Counted from the first letter of the stretch, positions 23,907-33,193 are shown. The stretch: 64,000 nt of DNA from Acidilutibacter cellobiosedens (GCF_004103715.1 NZ_CP035282.1:858673-922672), one strand, 5' to 3'. Made by a program: numbers and translations. The notes: a model not told the origin generated them from the sequence alone.

Positions 23907-24104
23907 TTTGTTAGTGGAATGCTGTTGTTTAATTTTTCTAATAATTTTAAATTATTGTTCAAAATGTTTTTAAATAAAAAGGATTTTTTTAAAAGATATC
24001 GAATAAGTTAAATAATAAAGTATATATTAGGGGGTGATTATTTAAGCTAAAGACAGATGAATCAAAATATTCAAAATATATTATATTTAAGGGGGAAAGC
24101 TTTA

Positions 24105-25820
24105 ATGAGAAAACACAAATGGTTACTGCTTCTTTTAGTGGTGGTAATGGTATTATCCGCAGTATTAACAGGTTGCGGTAAATCAGAAGAGCCTGCAACC
24201 AATGGCGAAAATGAAGAAGAGAAAAAGGAAGAAAAAACTGAAAAATTGGCGGCAGAACAGGTTTTAAGGATAAACTGGGGTTCGGAACCACCGGATTTGG
24301 ATCCTCAGACTACGACAGACCAGGTATCCATGGAAATTCTCAATGCATGTATGGAAGGCCTTGTAAGGCTTAATCCCGATGGGACAGTCGGAAAAGGTCT
24401 TGCCGAAAGCTATGAGAAGAAGGATACGGAATCCGGCGGAGAAATTTGGACTTTCAAGTTGAGAGATGCAAAATGGTCCGACGGAACACCGATAACCGCT
24501 AAGGATTTTGAAGACGCATGGTTCAGAGCAATAGACCCAGAAGTAGCTGCTCAATATTCCTATCAGCTTACCGATACGGCAGGAATTAAAAATGCCGACA
24601 AGTTCTTTGCAGGAGAGATAACCGATAGATCTCAGGTAGGAATAAAAGCAGTTGACGATAAGACGTTCCAAGTTGAATTGACGAGAAAAGTGCCTTTCTT
24701 CCTGAGTTTGACATCATTTGTAACATTTGTTCCTGCGCAATCCGCAGCTGTTACGAATTTCGGAGATACTTACGCTTCCGCTGCCGACAAGATGGTTTAC
24801 AGCGGCCCGTATGTAATAAGCGAATGGAATCATGAACAGAATCTGAATTTAAAGAAAAACGACAGCTATTGGGATGCTGAAACAGTTAAGCTTCAGGAGA
24901 TAAAAGGAGATATGATTACAGACAGCAATACTTATATAAATCTTTATGATACCGATGAACTTGATGTAACGGCAGTTCCTTCAGATTTCCTTGAAAAATA
25001 CAAAGGCAGTTCGGAATATGGATCTGTTGCCGAAGCTACTACTTGGTACATCCAATATAATTGCGAAGATGAATATTTAAAGAATTTAAATATCAGAAAA
25101 GGTCTTAGTTTTGCAATAGATGCAAAATCCTTTGTTGACAATGTATTGGCTAATGGTTCTATACTTGCTGATGGACTTACCCCGACACTTCTTCCGGGTA
25201 AAGGGGGAAAGGAATTTGCCGAGAACAGAAAAGAACTGTTGGATAACAAAGAATATACTTTCCCGGCATTTGATGCGGCAAAGGCAAAGGAATATTTTGA
25301 AGCAGGCCTTAAGGAATTGGGAATCACTGCTCAGCAGTTCCAAGAACATACGACATTCCTTACGGGAGAGTCCGATACCGCTAAGAAGCAAGCGGCAGCA
25401 ATTCAGAGCATGTGGAAGCAGAATTTAGGAATTGATGTTAAAATAGAAACAGTATCATTTAAGATTAGAGTTGACAGGTATGACAGAAAAGATTATACAA
25501 CGACATTTGCAGGCTGGGGCGCAGACTACAACGATCCGCTGACCTTTATGGACCTTTGGGTAACCGGCGCAGGAAACAATACGGCTTTCTGGTCGAATGC
25601 AGCATATGACGAGGATATCAAGAAGGCAGTAAACGGTGAAGGCGACGAAAGAATAGATGCAATGCTCGATGCCGAAAAGATATTGGCCGAAGAACTTCCT
25701 GTATTCCCAATATGGTATAATGCAAGAAACTTTGTTCAAAAGCCGTATGTTAAAGATGTTATAAGATTCCCTGTTGGTGCTGACCTTGAGTTTAAGTGGA
25801 CATATATAATAGAACATTAA
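24105..25820 (+). CDS. Peptide-binding lipoprotein, tandem paralogue (copy 2)
   Basis: A close paralogue of the gene at 21987, also 571 residues, with the lipobox VLTGC at Cys24. Long blocks are identical in protein and almost identical in DNA (for example the region around 24340-24540 against 22220-22430), while scattered changes occur in the binding lobe (PSDFLEKYKGSSEYGSVAEA against PGDFLEKYKDSPEFGSAAQA). This indicates a fairly recent duplication with some divergence, possibly of peptide preference. An in-frame ATG at 24057 exists, but AAGGGGG before 24105 and the match to copy 1 fix the start. Confidence 0.93.
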   Translation: MRKHKWLLLLLVVVMVLSAVLTGCGKSEEPATNGENEEEKKEEKTEKLAAEQVLRINWGSEPPDLDPQTTTDQVSMEILNACMEGLVRLNPDGTVGKGLAESYEKKDTESGGEIWTFKLRDAKWSDGTPITAKDFEDAWFRAIDPEVAAQYSYQLTDTAGIKNADKFFAGEITDRSQVGIKAVDDKTFQVELTRKVPFFLSLTSFVTFVPAQSAAVTNFGDTYASAADKMVYSGPYVISEWNHEQNLNLKKNDSYWDAETVKLQEIKGDMITDSNTYINLYDTDELDVTAVPSDFLEKYKGSSEYGSVAEATTWYIQYNCEDEYLKNLNIRKGLSFAIDAKSFVDNVLANGSILADGLTPTLLPGKGGKEFAENRKELLDNKEYTFPAFDAAKAKEYFEAGLKELGITAQQFQEHTTFLTGESDTAKKQAAAIQSMWKQNLGIDVKIETVSFKIRVDRYDRKDYTTTFAGWGADYNDPLTFMDLWVTGAGNNTAFWSNAAYDEDIKKAVNGEGDERIDAMLDAEKILAEELPVFPIWYNARNFVQKPYVKDVIRFPVGADLEFKWTYIIEH

Positions 25821-25881
25821 AAAAAGAAGAAAAAAATAAAGACGGAATTTAAATTCCGTCTTTATTTTTTTCTTCTTTTTT
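25820..25881. terminator. Perfect 62-bp palindrome acting as a bidirectional terminator
   Basis: The bases 25820-25850 are the exact reverse complement of 25851-25881 (31-bp arms, no loop), with the core GACGGAATTT/AAATTCCGTC flanked by A-rich and T-rich tracts. It begins at the final base of the copy-2 stop codon and serves the convergent small gene on the other strand, whose last 11 codons lie inside it. Confidence 0.9.
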
Positions 25882-25998
25882 CTTTTCCTTAAAATATGGG
25901 CAGGTTCCGAGAGGGGTTCCGGAGGAAAAAGTAGCATAATTTAGTTTACATACTCCTTCTTCTTGATATATGCAATTTTCGTTACATGCAATGATCAA
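25849..25998 (-). CDS. Small four-cysteine protein (49 residues)
   Basis: Starts at TTG 25998, seven bases after GGGAGGT, and runs to a TAA at the centre of the palindrome. The sequence opens IIACNENCIYQEEGVCKLNY and contains GTPLGTCPYF, giving cysteines at positions 5, 9, 17 and 33, and ends in a highly charged Lys/Glu tail. This pattern (CNxxCxYQxxGxCxLxx ... CxYF) recurs in tiny conserved proteins of Clostridia that I recall but whose function I cannot name; metal or Fe-S binding is a reasonable guess. The tail is encoded by one palindrome arm, so the terminator has been co-opted as coding sequence. Confidence 0.75.
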   Translation of the reverse strand: MIIACNENCIYQEEGVCKLNYATFSSGTPLGTCPYFKEKKKEEKNKDGI

Positions 25999-26178
25999 AA
26001 ATACTACCTCCCTTATTTAATGCTAAATGTTATCTTATCCAATATTTGTATTAATTATAATAGAATCTTTATTTATTAGGCAGATTATAGGTTTTAATGG
26101 TTTTTAAATAAATTTAATGATATGATAAAAATAAAGATTAAAATTAATAAATACACGAACGAGGAGGATTTATAATAA

Positions 26179-27174
26179 ATGGAAATAGGAAAGCTGCCGA
26201 ATGACGTACTTGAAAAGATAGTATTTTCAAATATAAAGAAAAAAAGAGATGAAGTTATTGTGAGAGCCGGAGTAGGAAGGGACAATGCAATAATTGACTT
26301 TAATAGAGATTTATGCATAATTTCAACAGATCCTATTACGGGAACTGATAAGAATATAGGTAAGTTAGCTATAAATATATCATGTAATGATATAGCAGTA
26401 AGCGGAGGTGAACCGTTGGGAGTACTTTTAACTATTATGGCTCCTCCGGACACTACTGTGAAAGATATTGAAAATATAATGATAGAAGCAGGCAGAGCCG
26501 CTTGTGAATTGAATGTGGAAATAATAGGAGGCCATACAGAAATAACCGCCGCAGTAAACAGAATGGTATTATCTGCTACTGTTATCGGAAAGCAGAACAG
26601 AAATAAAATAATTGATCCTTCTAAAGTTAAAGTGGGAGATAAAATAATAATGACTAAATGGGCAGGAATAGAAGGGACTTCTATTATAGTAAAGGAAATG
26701 GGAGAAAAATGGAAAGAGAAACTTTCCATAGATGAATATGAAGATGCTTTGAATATGGACAATTTACTAAGTGTTCTTAAAGAAGGAGTAATATTGGGAA
26801 AATTGGGAGCAAATTATATGCATGATATAACTGAAGGAGGGGTATACGGAGCAGTGTGGGAAGCTTCCAAGGTTATAGAAAAAGGAGTAAAGATATGGAA
26901 GGAAAATATTCCTGTTAAAGAAGTTACTAAAAGAATTTGCGAGTCTTTCGATATAAATCCTTACAGACTTATTTCCAGTGGGAGTATGCTTGCAGTAGTA
27001 CCGTCGGGTAATATTGAAGAGATAAAAGAGAATTTTATAAAAGAAGGAATTAAATTGTCTGTTATTGGAGAGATAATAGAGGAAGGAATATTTGTCGAGG
27101 AAATGGGGAAAAAGGAAAATATTTCAGAACCAGGAAGTGATGAGCTTTATAAAGCCCTATCTAAATTAAGTTAA
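26179..27174 (+). CDS. AIR synthase-related (PurM/HypE/SelD-fold) protein
   Basis: A 331-residue protein with the two-domain AIR-synthase fold: N-terminal ATP-binding domain (GRDNAIIDFNRDLCIISTDPI, then NISCNDIAVSGGEPLG) and C-terminal domain (MHDITEGGVYGAVWE). It resembles HypE, the hydrogenase maturation factor, but lacks the C-terminal PxxC motif of HypE and lies beside no hydrogenase gene. Proteins of this group use ATP to activate a small substrate; the substrate here is unknown. CGAGGAGG precedes the ATG. Confidence 0.8.
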   Translation: MEIGKLPNDVLEKIVFSNIKKKRDEVIVRAGVGRDNAIIDFNRDLCIISTDPITGTDKNIGKLAINISCNDIAVSGGEPLGVLLTIMAPPDTTVKDIENIMIEAGRAACELNVEIIGGHTEITAAVNRMVLSATVIGKQNRNKIIDPSKVKVGDKIIMTKWAGIEGTSIIVKEMGEKWKEKLSIDEYEDALNMDNLLSVLKEGVILGKLGANYMHDITEGGVYGAVWEASKVIEKGVKIWKENIPVKEVTKRICESFDINPYRLISSGSMLAVVPSGNIEEIKENFIKEGIKLSVIGEIIEEGIFVEEMGKKENISEPGSDELYKALSKLS

Positions 27175-27206
27175 TGTTACATTATGATTACAAAACTTAC
27201 ATTTCG

Positions 27207-27236
27207 TTGACATACAAAGTTGATAAATGATATAAA
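27207..27236 (+). promoter_or_regulatory. Promoter for the amidase gene
   Basis: TTGACA (27207-27212), 18 bases, TATAAA (27231-27236), 47 bases upstream of the ATG. Confidence 0.65.
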
Positions 27237-27283
27237 TAAATTATGAAACTATTATAGACTGATTTAGAAAGGGGAAATTAGTA

Positions 27284-29320
27284 ATGAAGAAATTAAAAGT
27301 TGTCCTGTTTGTTCTTATAATGTTTTTTGCGTTATCTTCTGTAAGCTATGGAGAAAATAAAATTAATATGGTTACATTAAATATCGGCGGTAAAAACCAG
27401 AAGGTAAGGGAAGTATCGGTTCTTATGGATGGACAACCTATAGTTTCGGATATTCCATCTTTTATCTATAATGACAGAACTTTAGTTCCTATAAGATTTG
27501 TAGCTGACGGACTTGGGGCGAAAACAGAATGGAATCAGGAAAACAAAACGGTTACAATTACCTTAAATGGAAAGAAAATAGTGCTGAAAATTAACAGCCG
27601 AGATATATACATAGATGAGAAGAAAGGAACTCTCTCCGGTGATAATCCGCCTCCTATGTTGGTAAATGATTCAAGGACTATGGTACCTTTGAGATTTGTA
27701 TCGGAAAATTTGGGATATAAGGTAGGCTGGGATGACCAAAAAAGTACCGTAATAATTGATAGCCAAAGCGTAAAACCTCAGGGGTCTTCAATTACGGATA
27801 TATCAGTCAACACAGAAAACATTTCTTCACCTGTGATAACGATTAAAGGTACGTCTTCGATGAGTTATGAAACCACTATATTACAAAATCCCTATAGAAT
27901 AGTGATAGATATCCCAAATTCCAAATTGGAATTGAAAGATAAAAAGGATTATACATGGGAAAACGGAGTACTTAATAAGATCAGTTTTTCTCAATTTTCC
28001 ACTAATCCGGATGTGACAAGAATTGTTCTTCAGCTGTCCCAGGAATCAGGGTTTAATGTTATAAAGTCCGGTGACGGAAAATCTTTAGAAGTATCCTTGC
28101 TTAACAACGTAACTAAGGTATCTATGGAGAAGGTCAATGGAAAAGACGGAATAGTTATTTATAATACCGGAACTCCAAAAACAAATATAATAAAGCTTAC
28201 GAATCCGACGAGAATAGTGGTCGACTTGCTCAATTCACATTTAGCTGATAATAAATACAGCTACGATTATCAGTTAGGGTTCATAAAGGGTGTGAGAGTA
28301 TCTCAGTTTGAACCGGACAGCCTTTATGATAAAAATAGTAAAATTGTAAGAGTTGTTTTAGATGTAAAAGAAGGAATTAGTGATCCTAACGTAAAAATAG
28401 AAAATGACGGTAATAAAATGATAATCTATCCGGAAAAGCAGGCATTGGATGAGATTAGTTATACGGGAACAGGCAATGAACGTTCCTTTAGTGTAGAAGC
28501 GCTAAAGAGTACAAAATATGATGTGAAATACGAAGAAAACAGTAAAGAGATAACTATTTCCATACCAAAGGATGACATTCAATTAGAGAATGGTTCCATT
28601 TCACCAAAAGATGGAATAGTAGACAGCATACAAGTAACAGAAGATAAGGAATATAAAAATATAAAAATCAGCTTCCAGAGAGATATTTCTTATGAAGTAT
28701 TATCTGCTGCAACATCTAAGGTAATAAGTTTAAAGTTTAAAAAGAATGTTTCAACCAATCCTAACAGTAAACTTATAGTTATAGACCCGGGACACGGAGG
28801 AAAGGATCCGGGAACTGTTCCAAAGGATGTAAAAGAAAAAGATGTGGCTTTAGCGATATCGTCAAAGTTAGACGAAAAGTTAACGGAAAAAGGCTATAAT
28901 ACCATTATGACAAGGGATACGGATGTTTTTGTTGATTTATATGAAAGAGCGGATATTGCCAATAGAAACAATGCCGATTTGTTTATAAGTATCCATTGTA
29001 ATTATAATGATAATAAAGATATTTCAGGGATTCAGGTGCTGTATTGCCCTGCAAGTGCTCCCAAAGGGGCGGGAAGAAACAGCTATGAATTTGCAAAGGC
29101 AATGAAGGAAGAGTTAATTAAAGACCTTGGAGCAGTAGATAAGGGAGTAATTGAAAGACCTAATCTTGTAGTCACAAGAGAGACCAAGATGGACGCCATA
29201 CTTATAGAAACAGGATTTTTGTCGAATGCGGAAGATGAAAAATTGTTGACTGATGAAGAATATCAGTATAAGATGGTAGATGCGATAATTAAGGGCATAG
29301 AAAATTTTTTGAGTGAATAA
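27284..29320 (+). CDS. N-acetylmuramoyl-L-alanine amidase with copper-amine-oxidase-like and AMIN domains
   Basis: A secreted cell-wall hydrolase of 678 residues. A signal peptide (about 1-24, cleaved after SVSYG) is followed by a copper-amine-oxidase-N-like stalk (about 35-155, with two LVPLRF-type repeats), AMIN-type beta domains (about 170-480), then a C-terminal Amidase_3 catalytic domain (about 495-675). Zinc ligands are visible as His in IDPGHGGKDPG, Glu in VKEKDVALAIS, His in FISIHCN, and the catalytic Glu in LIETGFLSN. It cuts the bond between MurNAc and the peptide stem, in division or sporulation. Confidence 0.93.
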   Translation: MKKLKVVLFVLIMFFALSSVSYGENKINMVTLNIGGKNQKVREVSVLMDGQPIVSDIPSFIYNDRTLVPIRFVADGLGAKTEWNQENKTVTITLNGKKIVLKINSRDIYIDEKKGTLSGDNPPPMLVNDSRTMVPLRFVSENLGYKVGWDDQKSTVIIDSQSVKPQGSSITDISVNTENISSPVITIKGTSSMSYETTILQNPYRIVIDIPNSKLELKDKKDYTWENGVLNKISFSQFSTNPDVTRIVLQLSQESGFNVIKSGDGKSLEVSLLNNVTKVSMEKVNGKDGIVIYNTGTPKTNIIKLTNPTRIVVDLLNSHLADNKYSYDYQLGFIKGVRVSQFEPDSLYDKNSKIVRVVLDVKEGISDPNVKIENDGNKMIIYPEKQALDEISYTGTGNERSFSVEALKSTKYDVKYEENSKEITISIPKDDIQLENGSISPKDGIVDSIQVTEDKEYKNIKISFQRDISYEVLSAATSKVISLKFKKNVSTNPNSKLIVIDPGHGGKDPGTVPKDVKEKDVALAISSKLDEKLTEKGYNTIMTRDTDVFVDLYERADIANRNNADLFISIHCNYNDNKDISGIQVLYCPASAPKGAGRNSYEFAKAMKEELIKDLGAVDKGVIERPNLVVTRETKMDAILIETGFLSNAEDEKLLTDEEYQYKMVDAIIKGIENFLSE

Positions 29321-29326
29321 TTAACT

Positions 29327-29353
29327 AAAAGCGAAGGTAAATCCTTCGCTTTT
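29327..29353 (+). terminator. Terminator after the amidase gene
   Basis: AAAAGCGAAGG (29327-29337) pairs with CCTTCGCTTTT (29343-29353), five-base loop. Confidence 0.8.
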
Positions 29354-29373
29354 GAAAGGATTGGGGAAATTAT

Positions 29374-29898
29374 ATGTCTGTATTTATAGGATATCTTTTG
29401 ATATTTTTGGCGAGAGTAACAGACGTTTCTATGGCTACAGTCAGAACACTGATGGTAGTTCAAGGAAGAAAAATTCAAGCAGCTTTCATAGGTTTTTTTG
29501 AAGTAATGGTATATGTGGCAGCTCTAAGCAAGGTGGTAAACGGACTTAATGACCCGAGAAATCTTATTGCTTATGCTTTAGGATTTGCTACGGGAAATTA
29601 TATGGGAATATTAATTGAAAGTAAGATTGCACTGGGAAATTTAACTGCTCAGATAATACTTAAAAGAGAAGATAATGCGGATTTAATTCAATCATTGAGG
29701 GAAAATGGGTTTGGAGTAACCGTATTAGAGGGATACGGTAAAGAAGGAATGAGAGAAGTATTACATATTGTTTTAAAGAGAAAAGATTTAAAGGTGCTTG
29801 AAAATATATTACATGAGCATGATGAAGAAGCATTTATCACCGTGAATCCAATAACTCCCATAATGGGAGGATATTTTGCAGGAAGTAAAAAGAAATAA
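29374..29898 (+). CDS. UPF0316/DUF2179 membrane protein
   Basis: 174 residues with an N-terminal membrane domain of about three helices (starting FIGYLLIFLARVTDVSMATVRT, the family hallmark) and a C-terminal DUF2179 soluble domain (residues about 90-165, REDNADLIQSLRENGFGVTV). It is like YebE of Bacillus. The function is not established. The ATG follows GGGGAAATT closely after the amidase terminator. Confidence 0.85.
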   Translation: MSVFIGYLLIFLARVTDVSMATVRTLMVVQGRKIQAAFIGFFEVMVYVAALSKVVNGLNDPRNLIAYALGFATGNYMGILIESKIALGNLTAQIILKREDNADLIQSLRENGFGVTVLEGYGKEGMREVLHIVLKRKDLKVLENILHEHDEEAFITVNPITPIMGGYFAGSKKK

Positions 29899-29955
29899 TC
29901 ATAGTATTCTCTGCCAGCTAATATAATGTATTAGAAATGGCAAGGGGGGCAGAGA

Positions 29956-30972
29956 ATGAAGATTAAAAAAACCTTATTAATAACAATTATATTTGTATTA
30001 TGCATTAATTTAGCAGGTTGCAGTCTTAAAGATGGATTTTTAAAGCTTTTTTCTAAGGAAGAAGAAGAAATAATAAGAAGCGATGAAGAAAATTTATTGA
30101 CAGAAGAAGATGAAGGGTTAAGAAAAACAGTCTTGTATTTTCAAAATAGTGAAGGACTTCTCGTGCCCTTAATGAGAAAGATCCCTTGGGAAGAGGGCAT
30201 AGCAAAATTAGCACTGAGAAATATGATTGATAGTCCTTCATTGAGAGAAACATTAAGCCCTATAGGATTAATGCCTATTATTCCTGTAGGGACAGAGATA
30301 ACGGGAATGTCTATTGATGAAGAAACGGGAATATGTAAGGTGGATTTTACGGAGAACTTATTAAATTGCGAAACTGAAAAAAGTGAAGAAAATTTAGTCA
30401 AAGGAATAGTATACACTTTGACAGAATTTCCTGCAATTAAAAAAGTACAAATAGTAGTTGGAGGGAAGATACTGCCTTCTCTTAAACATGGGATCGGAAT
30501 AGGAGAACCTTTGGAAAGAGAGGATATTAACCTTGTAGAAGGTGAGGAAAATGCCAGGTCCAAAGTTGTAGTATATTATAAGGAAAACTACAATCAAGAA
30601 TATGAATACTACATACCTGTTACTGTACCTACTTTAGCACCTACACCTAATATTTATACCGCCATTGAGCAATTATTTGAGGGCTCTCCTTCCGAAACAT
30701 TAGGGTTGTATACAGATATTCCGGATGGATTAACGCTTCAAGGTGTGGAGGTAAGAGATGGAACAGCTTATGTAGATGTTTTTGCAGATAAATTAGATGC
30801 ATTGAAAGAACAATTTGTAATCGATGGTATTACAAAGAATATTGGACTTACCTTAAAGCAATTTGATGACATTGAAAAAGTGGAGTTGTTAATAGACGGT
30901 AAAACCTTGGAGGAAGCGGGCATAGATATTGAGCATTATGAAAGTATTCCTGCTTTTGCCAATGAATATTAA
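29956..30972 (+). CDS. GerM-domain sporulation/germination lipoprotein
   Basis: A 338-residue lipoprotein: signal peptide, lipobox LAGC with Cys22, then an acidic linker and two GerMN domains (about residues 70-190 and 205-325), each with the pattern DxxTGICKVDFTENL or VRDGTAYVDVFADKL. GerM proteins act in spore cortex building and germination, so this gene is indirect evidence that the organism makes spores. AAGGGGGG lies before the ATG and a terminator follows. Confidence 0.87.
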   Translation: MKIKKTLLITIIFVLCINLAGCSLKDGFLKLFSKEEEEIIRSDEENLLTEEDEGLRKTVLYFQNSEGLLVPLMRKIPWEEGIAKLALRNMIDSPSLRETLSPIGLMPIIPVGTEITGMSIDEETGICKVDFTENLLNCETEKSEENLVKGIVYTLTEFPAIKKVQIVVGGKILPSLKHGIGIGEPLEREDINLVEGEENARSKVVVYYKENYNQEYEYYIPVTVPTLAPTPNIYTAIEQLFEGSPSETLGLYTDIPDGLTLQGVEVRDGTAYVDVFADKLDALKEQFVIDGITKNIGLTLKQFDDIEKVELLIDGKTLEEAGIDIEHYESIPAFANEY

Positions 30973-30986
30973 TAATGTTTGAGTTT

Positions 30987-31023
30987 ATATAAGCTGTTCT
31001 TGTAGCAGCTTATATTTTTTTTT
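30987..31023 (+). terminator. Terminator after the GerM gene
   Basis: ATATAAGCTG (30987-30996) and CAGCTTATAT (31006-31015) followed by nine T residues. Confidence 0.88.
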
Positions 31024-31114
31024 AATAGATACTTATACCATTACAATTGTTATGGAAAAATAGTATTAATTCTGTTATTATTAGAATGTAATAATATAGT
31101 TGGGAGATGTTTTT

Positions 31115-31876
31115 ATGCAAAGGATAGATAGAAGAAAATATGATGAATTAAGAGAAGTTAATATTACAAGAAATTATTTGAAACATCCCCAAGGCTCAGC
31201 ACTCATAGAGATCGGGGAAACAAAGGTAATTTGTACAGCTATGATAGATGACAAGGTACCAACTTTTTTAAAAGGGACAAATACAGGATGGATTACAGCA
31301 GAATATTCTATGTTGCCCGGTTCAACTATGAATAGGAAAGTCAGAGATTCTTCTCGGGGGAAAATCGAAGGCAGATCTCAAGAAATTCAAAGGTTTATCG
31401 GAAGAGCTTTGAGGAATTCGGTTAAGTTAGATAAGATTGGAGAAAGAACTATTTGGATAGATTGTGATGTAATACAGGCTGATGGGGGTACAAGAACTGC
31501 ATCAATTACGGGAGCATATGTAGCCTTAGTAGAGGCTATGAATAAACTTTATGTTCAGGGGGAATTGCCTTATATCCCTATAACTCATTATGTATCAGCA
31601 ATAAGTGTAGGAATTTTTGGTGGAGTACCAATATTGGATTTGTGCTATATAGAAGATTATAAAGCAAGAGTTGATATGAATATTGCTATGAATGATAGGG
31701 GAGAGTTTATAGAAATACAAGGAACAGGAGAAAAGGGAACATTTACTTATGGAGAATTAAATGAAATGTTGAATTTAGCCAAAAAAGGGAACGAAGAACT
31801 CATAAGAATTCAAAAAAGATCTTTAGGAGATATAGGCAAATTAATAGGACAAATTCCGCAATCAGAAGGTGAATAA
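31115..31876 (+). CDS. rph: Ribonuclease PH
   Basis: RNase PH trims tRNA 3' ends with phosphate. 253 residues, beginning [20 protein letters not shown], with the [13 protein letters not shown] substrate loop, [14 protein letters not shown], and [20 protein letters not shown] catalytic core. A TTG at 31100 lies before GGGAGATG, so the ATG at 31115 is chosen. It is followed after one base by rdgB and then a phosphoesterase gene, a common Firmicute trio. Confidence 0.96.
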   Translation: MQRIDRRKYDELREVNITRNYLKHPQGSALIEIGETKVICTAMIDDKVPTFLKGTNTGWITAEYSMLPGSTMNRKVRDSSRGKIEGRSQEIQRFIGRALRNSVKLDKIGERTIWIDCDVIQADGGTRTASITGAYVALVEAMNKLYVQGELPYIPITHYVSAISVGIFGGVPILDLCYIEDYKARVDMNIAMNDRGEFIEIQGTGEKGTFTYGELNEMLNLAKKGNEELIRIQKRSLGDIGKLIGQIPQSEGE

Positions 31877-31877
31877 A

Positions 31878-32486
31878 ATGGAGAGAAGAAAGTTGATCCT
31901 TTCTACAGGAAATATTCATAAGGTAGAAGAAATAAAGGATATTCTTGATGGATTCAACATTGAAATTTTATCTAAAGATGAAATAGGATTAAAAGAATTT
32001 AGTATAGAGGAAAATGGTACTACTTTGGAAGAAAATGCCATCAAAAAGGCAACAGAAATTCAACAAATAGCCGGAGGAATAGTTATTGCTGACGATACGG
32101 GACTTTTTGTAGATAAATTAAATGGAGAACCGGGCTTATATTCTGCAAGATATTCGGGAGAAGGCTCTACATACAGAAAAAATAATAAAAAACTTCTTAA
32201 CAATCTTAAGGGGGTACCACTAAAAGAAAGAAATGCAGTATTTAAGACAGTTATAGCAATAACAGACGGAAAAAGAACGAAAACTGTAACAGGAGAATGC
32301 AGGGGGAAAATAGGATTTGAAGAAAGAGGTACAGAAGGATTTGGATATGATCCTCTGTTTATAGTAGACGGATATGATAGGACTTTTGCAGAATTAGGAG
32401 AAGAAATTAAAAATAAAATAAGCCACAGGAGTAGAGCTTTGAAAAAATTAAAAGAAGAGCTAAAAATTTTTTTGAATGAAATATAA
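31878..32486 (+). CDS. rdgB: XTP/dITP diphosphatase (RdgB/HAM1 family)
   Basis: This enzyme removes non-canonical purine triphosphates such as XTP and dITP from the nucleotide pool. The 202-residue sequence has LILSTGNIHKVEEIKDIL, the catalytic IADDTGLFVDKLNGEPG block, EGFGYDPLFIVDG and the C-terminal NKISHRSRALKKL, all typical. The GTG at 31869 belongs to the ribosome-binding region, so the ATG at 31878 is used. Confidence 0.95.
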   Translation: MERRKLILSTGNIHKVEEIKDILDGFNIEILSKDEIGLKEFSIEENGTTLEENAIKKATEIQQIAGGIVIADDTGLFVDKLNGEPGLYSARYSGEGSTYRKNNKKLLNNLKGVPLKERNAVFKTVIAITDGKRTKTVTGECRGKIGFEERGTEGFGYDPLFIVDGYDRTFAELGEEIKNKISHRSRALKKLKEELKIFLNEI

Positions 32487-32522
32487 ACGAAAATTAGGAA
32501 ACATATGTGAAGGTGATAAGCA

Positions 32523-32996
32523 GTGAGAATATTTGTAGTGAGTGATACCCATGGAAGAATAAATGAATTTATTAAAAAGGTCGAATACTTAGAAAAACCT
32601 GATATGATTATTCATTTAGGAGATTATATCGAAGATGGAATTGAAATTGAAAAGAGATTAAATATTAATACTATAAAAATAAGAGGGAATTGTGATTTTT
32701 ATACGGAGAAGAAAAATGAGGAGACTATATTGAATATTGGAGATAAGAGAATATTTCTAACCCATGGGCATAAATATAATGTAAAAATGGGTATTCTAAA
32801 TTTATATTATGCAGGAAAAGAAGAAAATGCAGATTTGATACTATATGGTCATACTCATATACCATCTATTGAAAAGAAGGATGGCATGATTTTTCTAAAT
32901 CCCGGAAGTCCCTCAATGCCGAGAGGAAGGCATAAGAGGACCTTTGCAATTGTAGAAATCGGAGATAAAATAAAGGCAGATATTATAGAAATTTGA
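32523..32996 (+). CDS. YfcE/MJ0936-type metallophosphoesterase
   Basis: 157 residues with all blocks of a dinuclear phosphoesterase: VVSDTHGRI (DxH), HLGDYIED (GDxxE-like), IRGNCD (GNxD), THGHKYNV and YGHTHIP, followed by LNPGSPSMPRG. Family enzymes cleave phosphodiesters in vitro; the cellular substrate is unknown. It starts at GTG 32523 after AAGGTGAT and ends the rph-rdgB unit. Confidence 0.92.
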   Translation: MRIFVVSDTHGRINEFIKKVEYLEKPDMIIHLGDYIEDGIEIEKRLNINTIKIRGNCDFYTEKKNEETILNIGDKRIFLTHGHKYNVKMGILNLYYAGKEENADLILYGHTHIPSIEKKDGMIFLNPGSPSMPRGRHKRTFAIVEIGDKIKADIIEI

Positions 32997-33006
32997 TTTT
33001 GACGTA

Positions 33007-33035
33007 TTGACAAGGATATTTTTATCTGTTATAAT
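33007..33035 (+). promoter_or_regulatory. Consensus promoter of the tRNA cluster
   Basis: TTGACA (33007-33012), 17 bases, TATAAT (33030-33035), both boxes perfect. It lies about 70 bases before the first tRNA, as expected for stable-RNA genes. Confidence 0.85.
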
Positions 33036-33107
33036 CATATAATGTTAGCAGAAAGGGTCACAGTGTGACAGTGAATTGTGTCAGCGAGAAAGGATTTATG
33101 AGTCCTT

Positions 33108-33181
33108 GCGGGTGTAGCTCAATGGTAGAGTACTGGCTTCCCAAGCCAGTTACGAGGGTTCGATTCCCTTCACCCGCTCCA
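33108..33181 (+). tRNA. tRNA-Gly (CCC anticodon)
   Basis: Acceptor arms GCGGGTG and CACCCGC pair; the anticodon stem CTGGC/GCCAG closes the loop TTCCCAA with anticodon CCC; the T-loop GGTTCGATTCC is present and CCA is encoded. Confidence 0.95.
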
Positions 33182-33193
33182 AATGTTAATTTT

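Noticed and set aside
25455-25937. 160-codon minus-strand frame overlapping the end of the second binding-protein gene
   Set aside because: It is in a different frame from the supported 49-residue gene and mainly antisense to a conserved lipoprotein; no start signal.
26094-26762. 222-codon minus-strand frame rich in Ile, Ser and Phe
   Set aside because: Antisense to the AIR-synthase-like gene, with no ribosome-binding site and a low-complexity composition.
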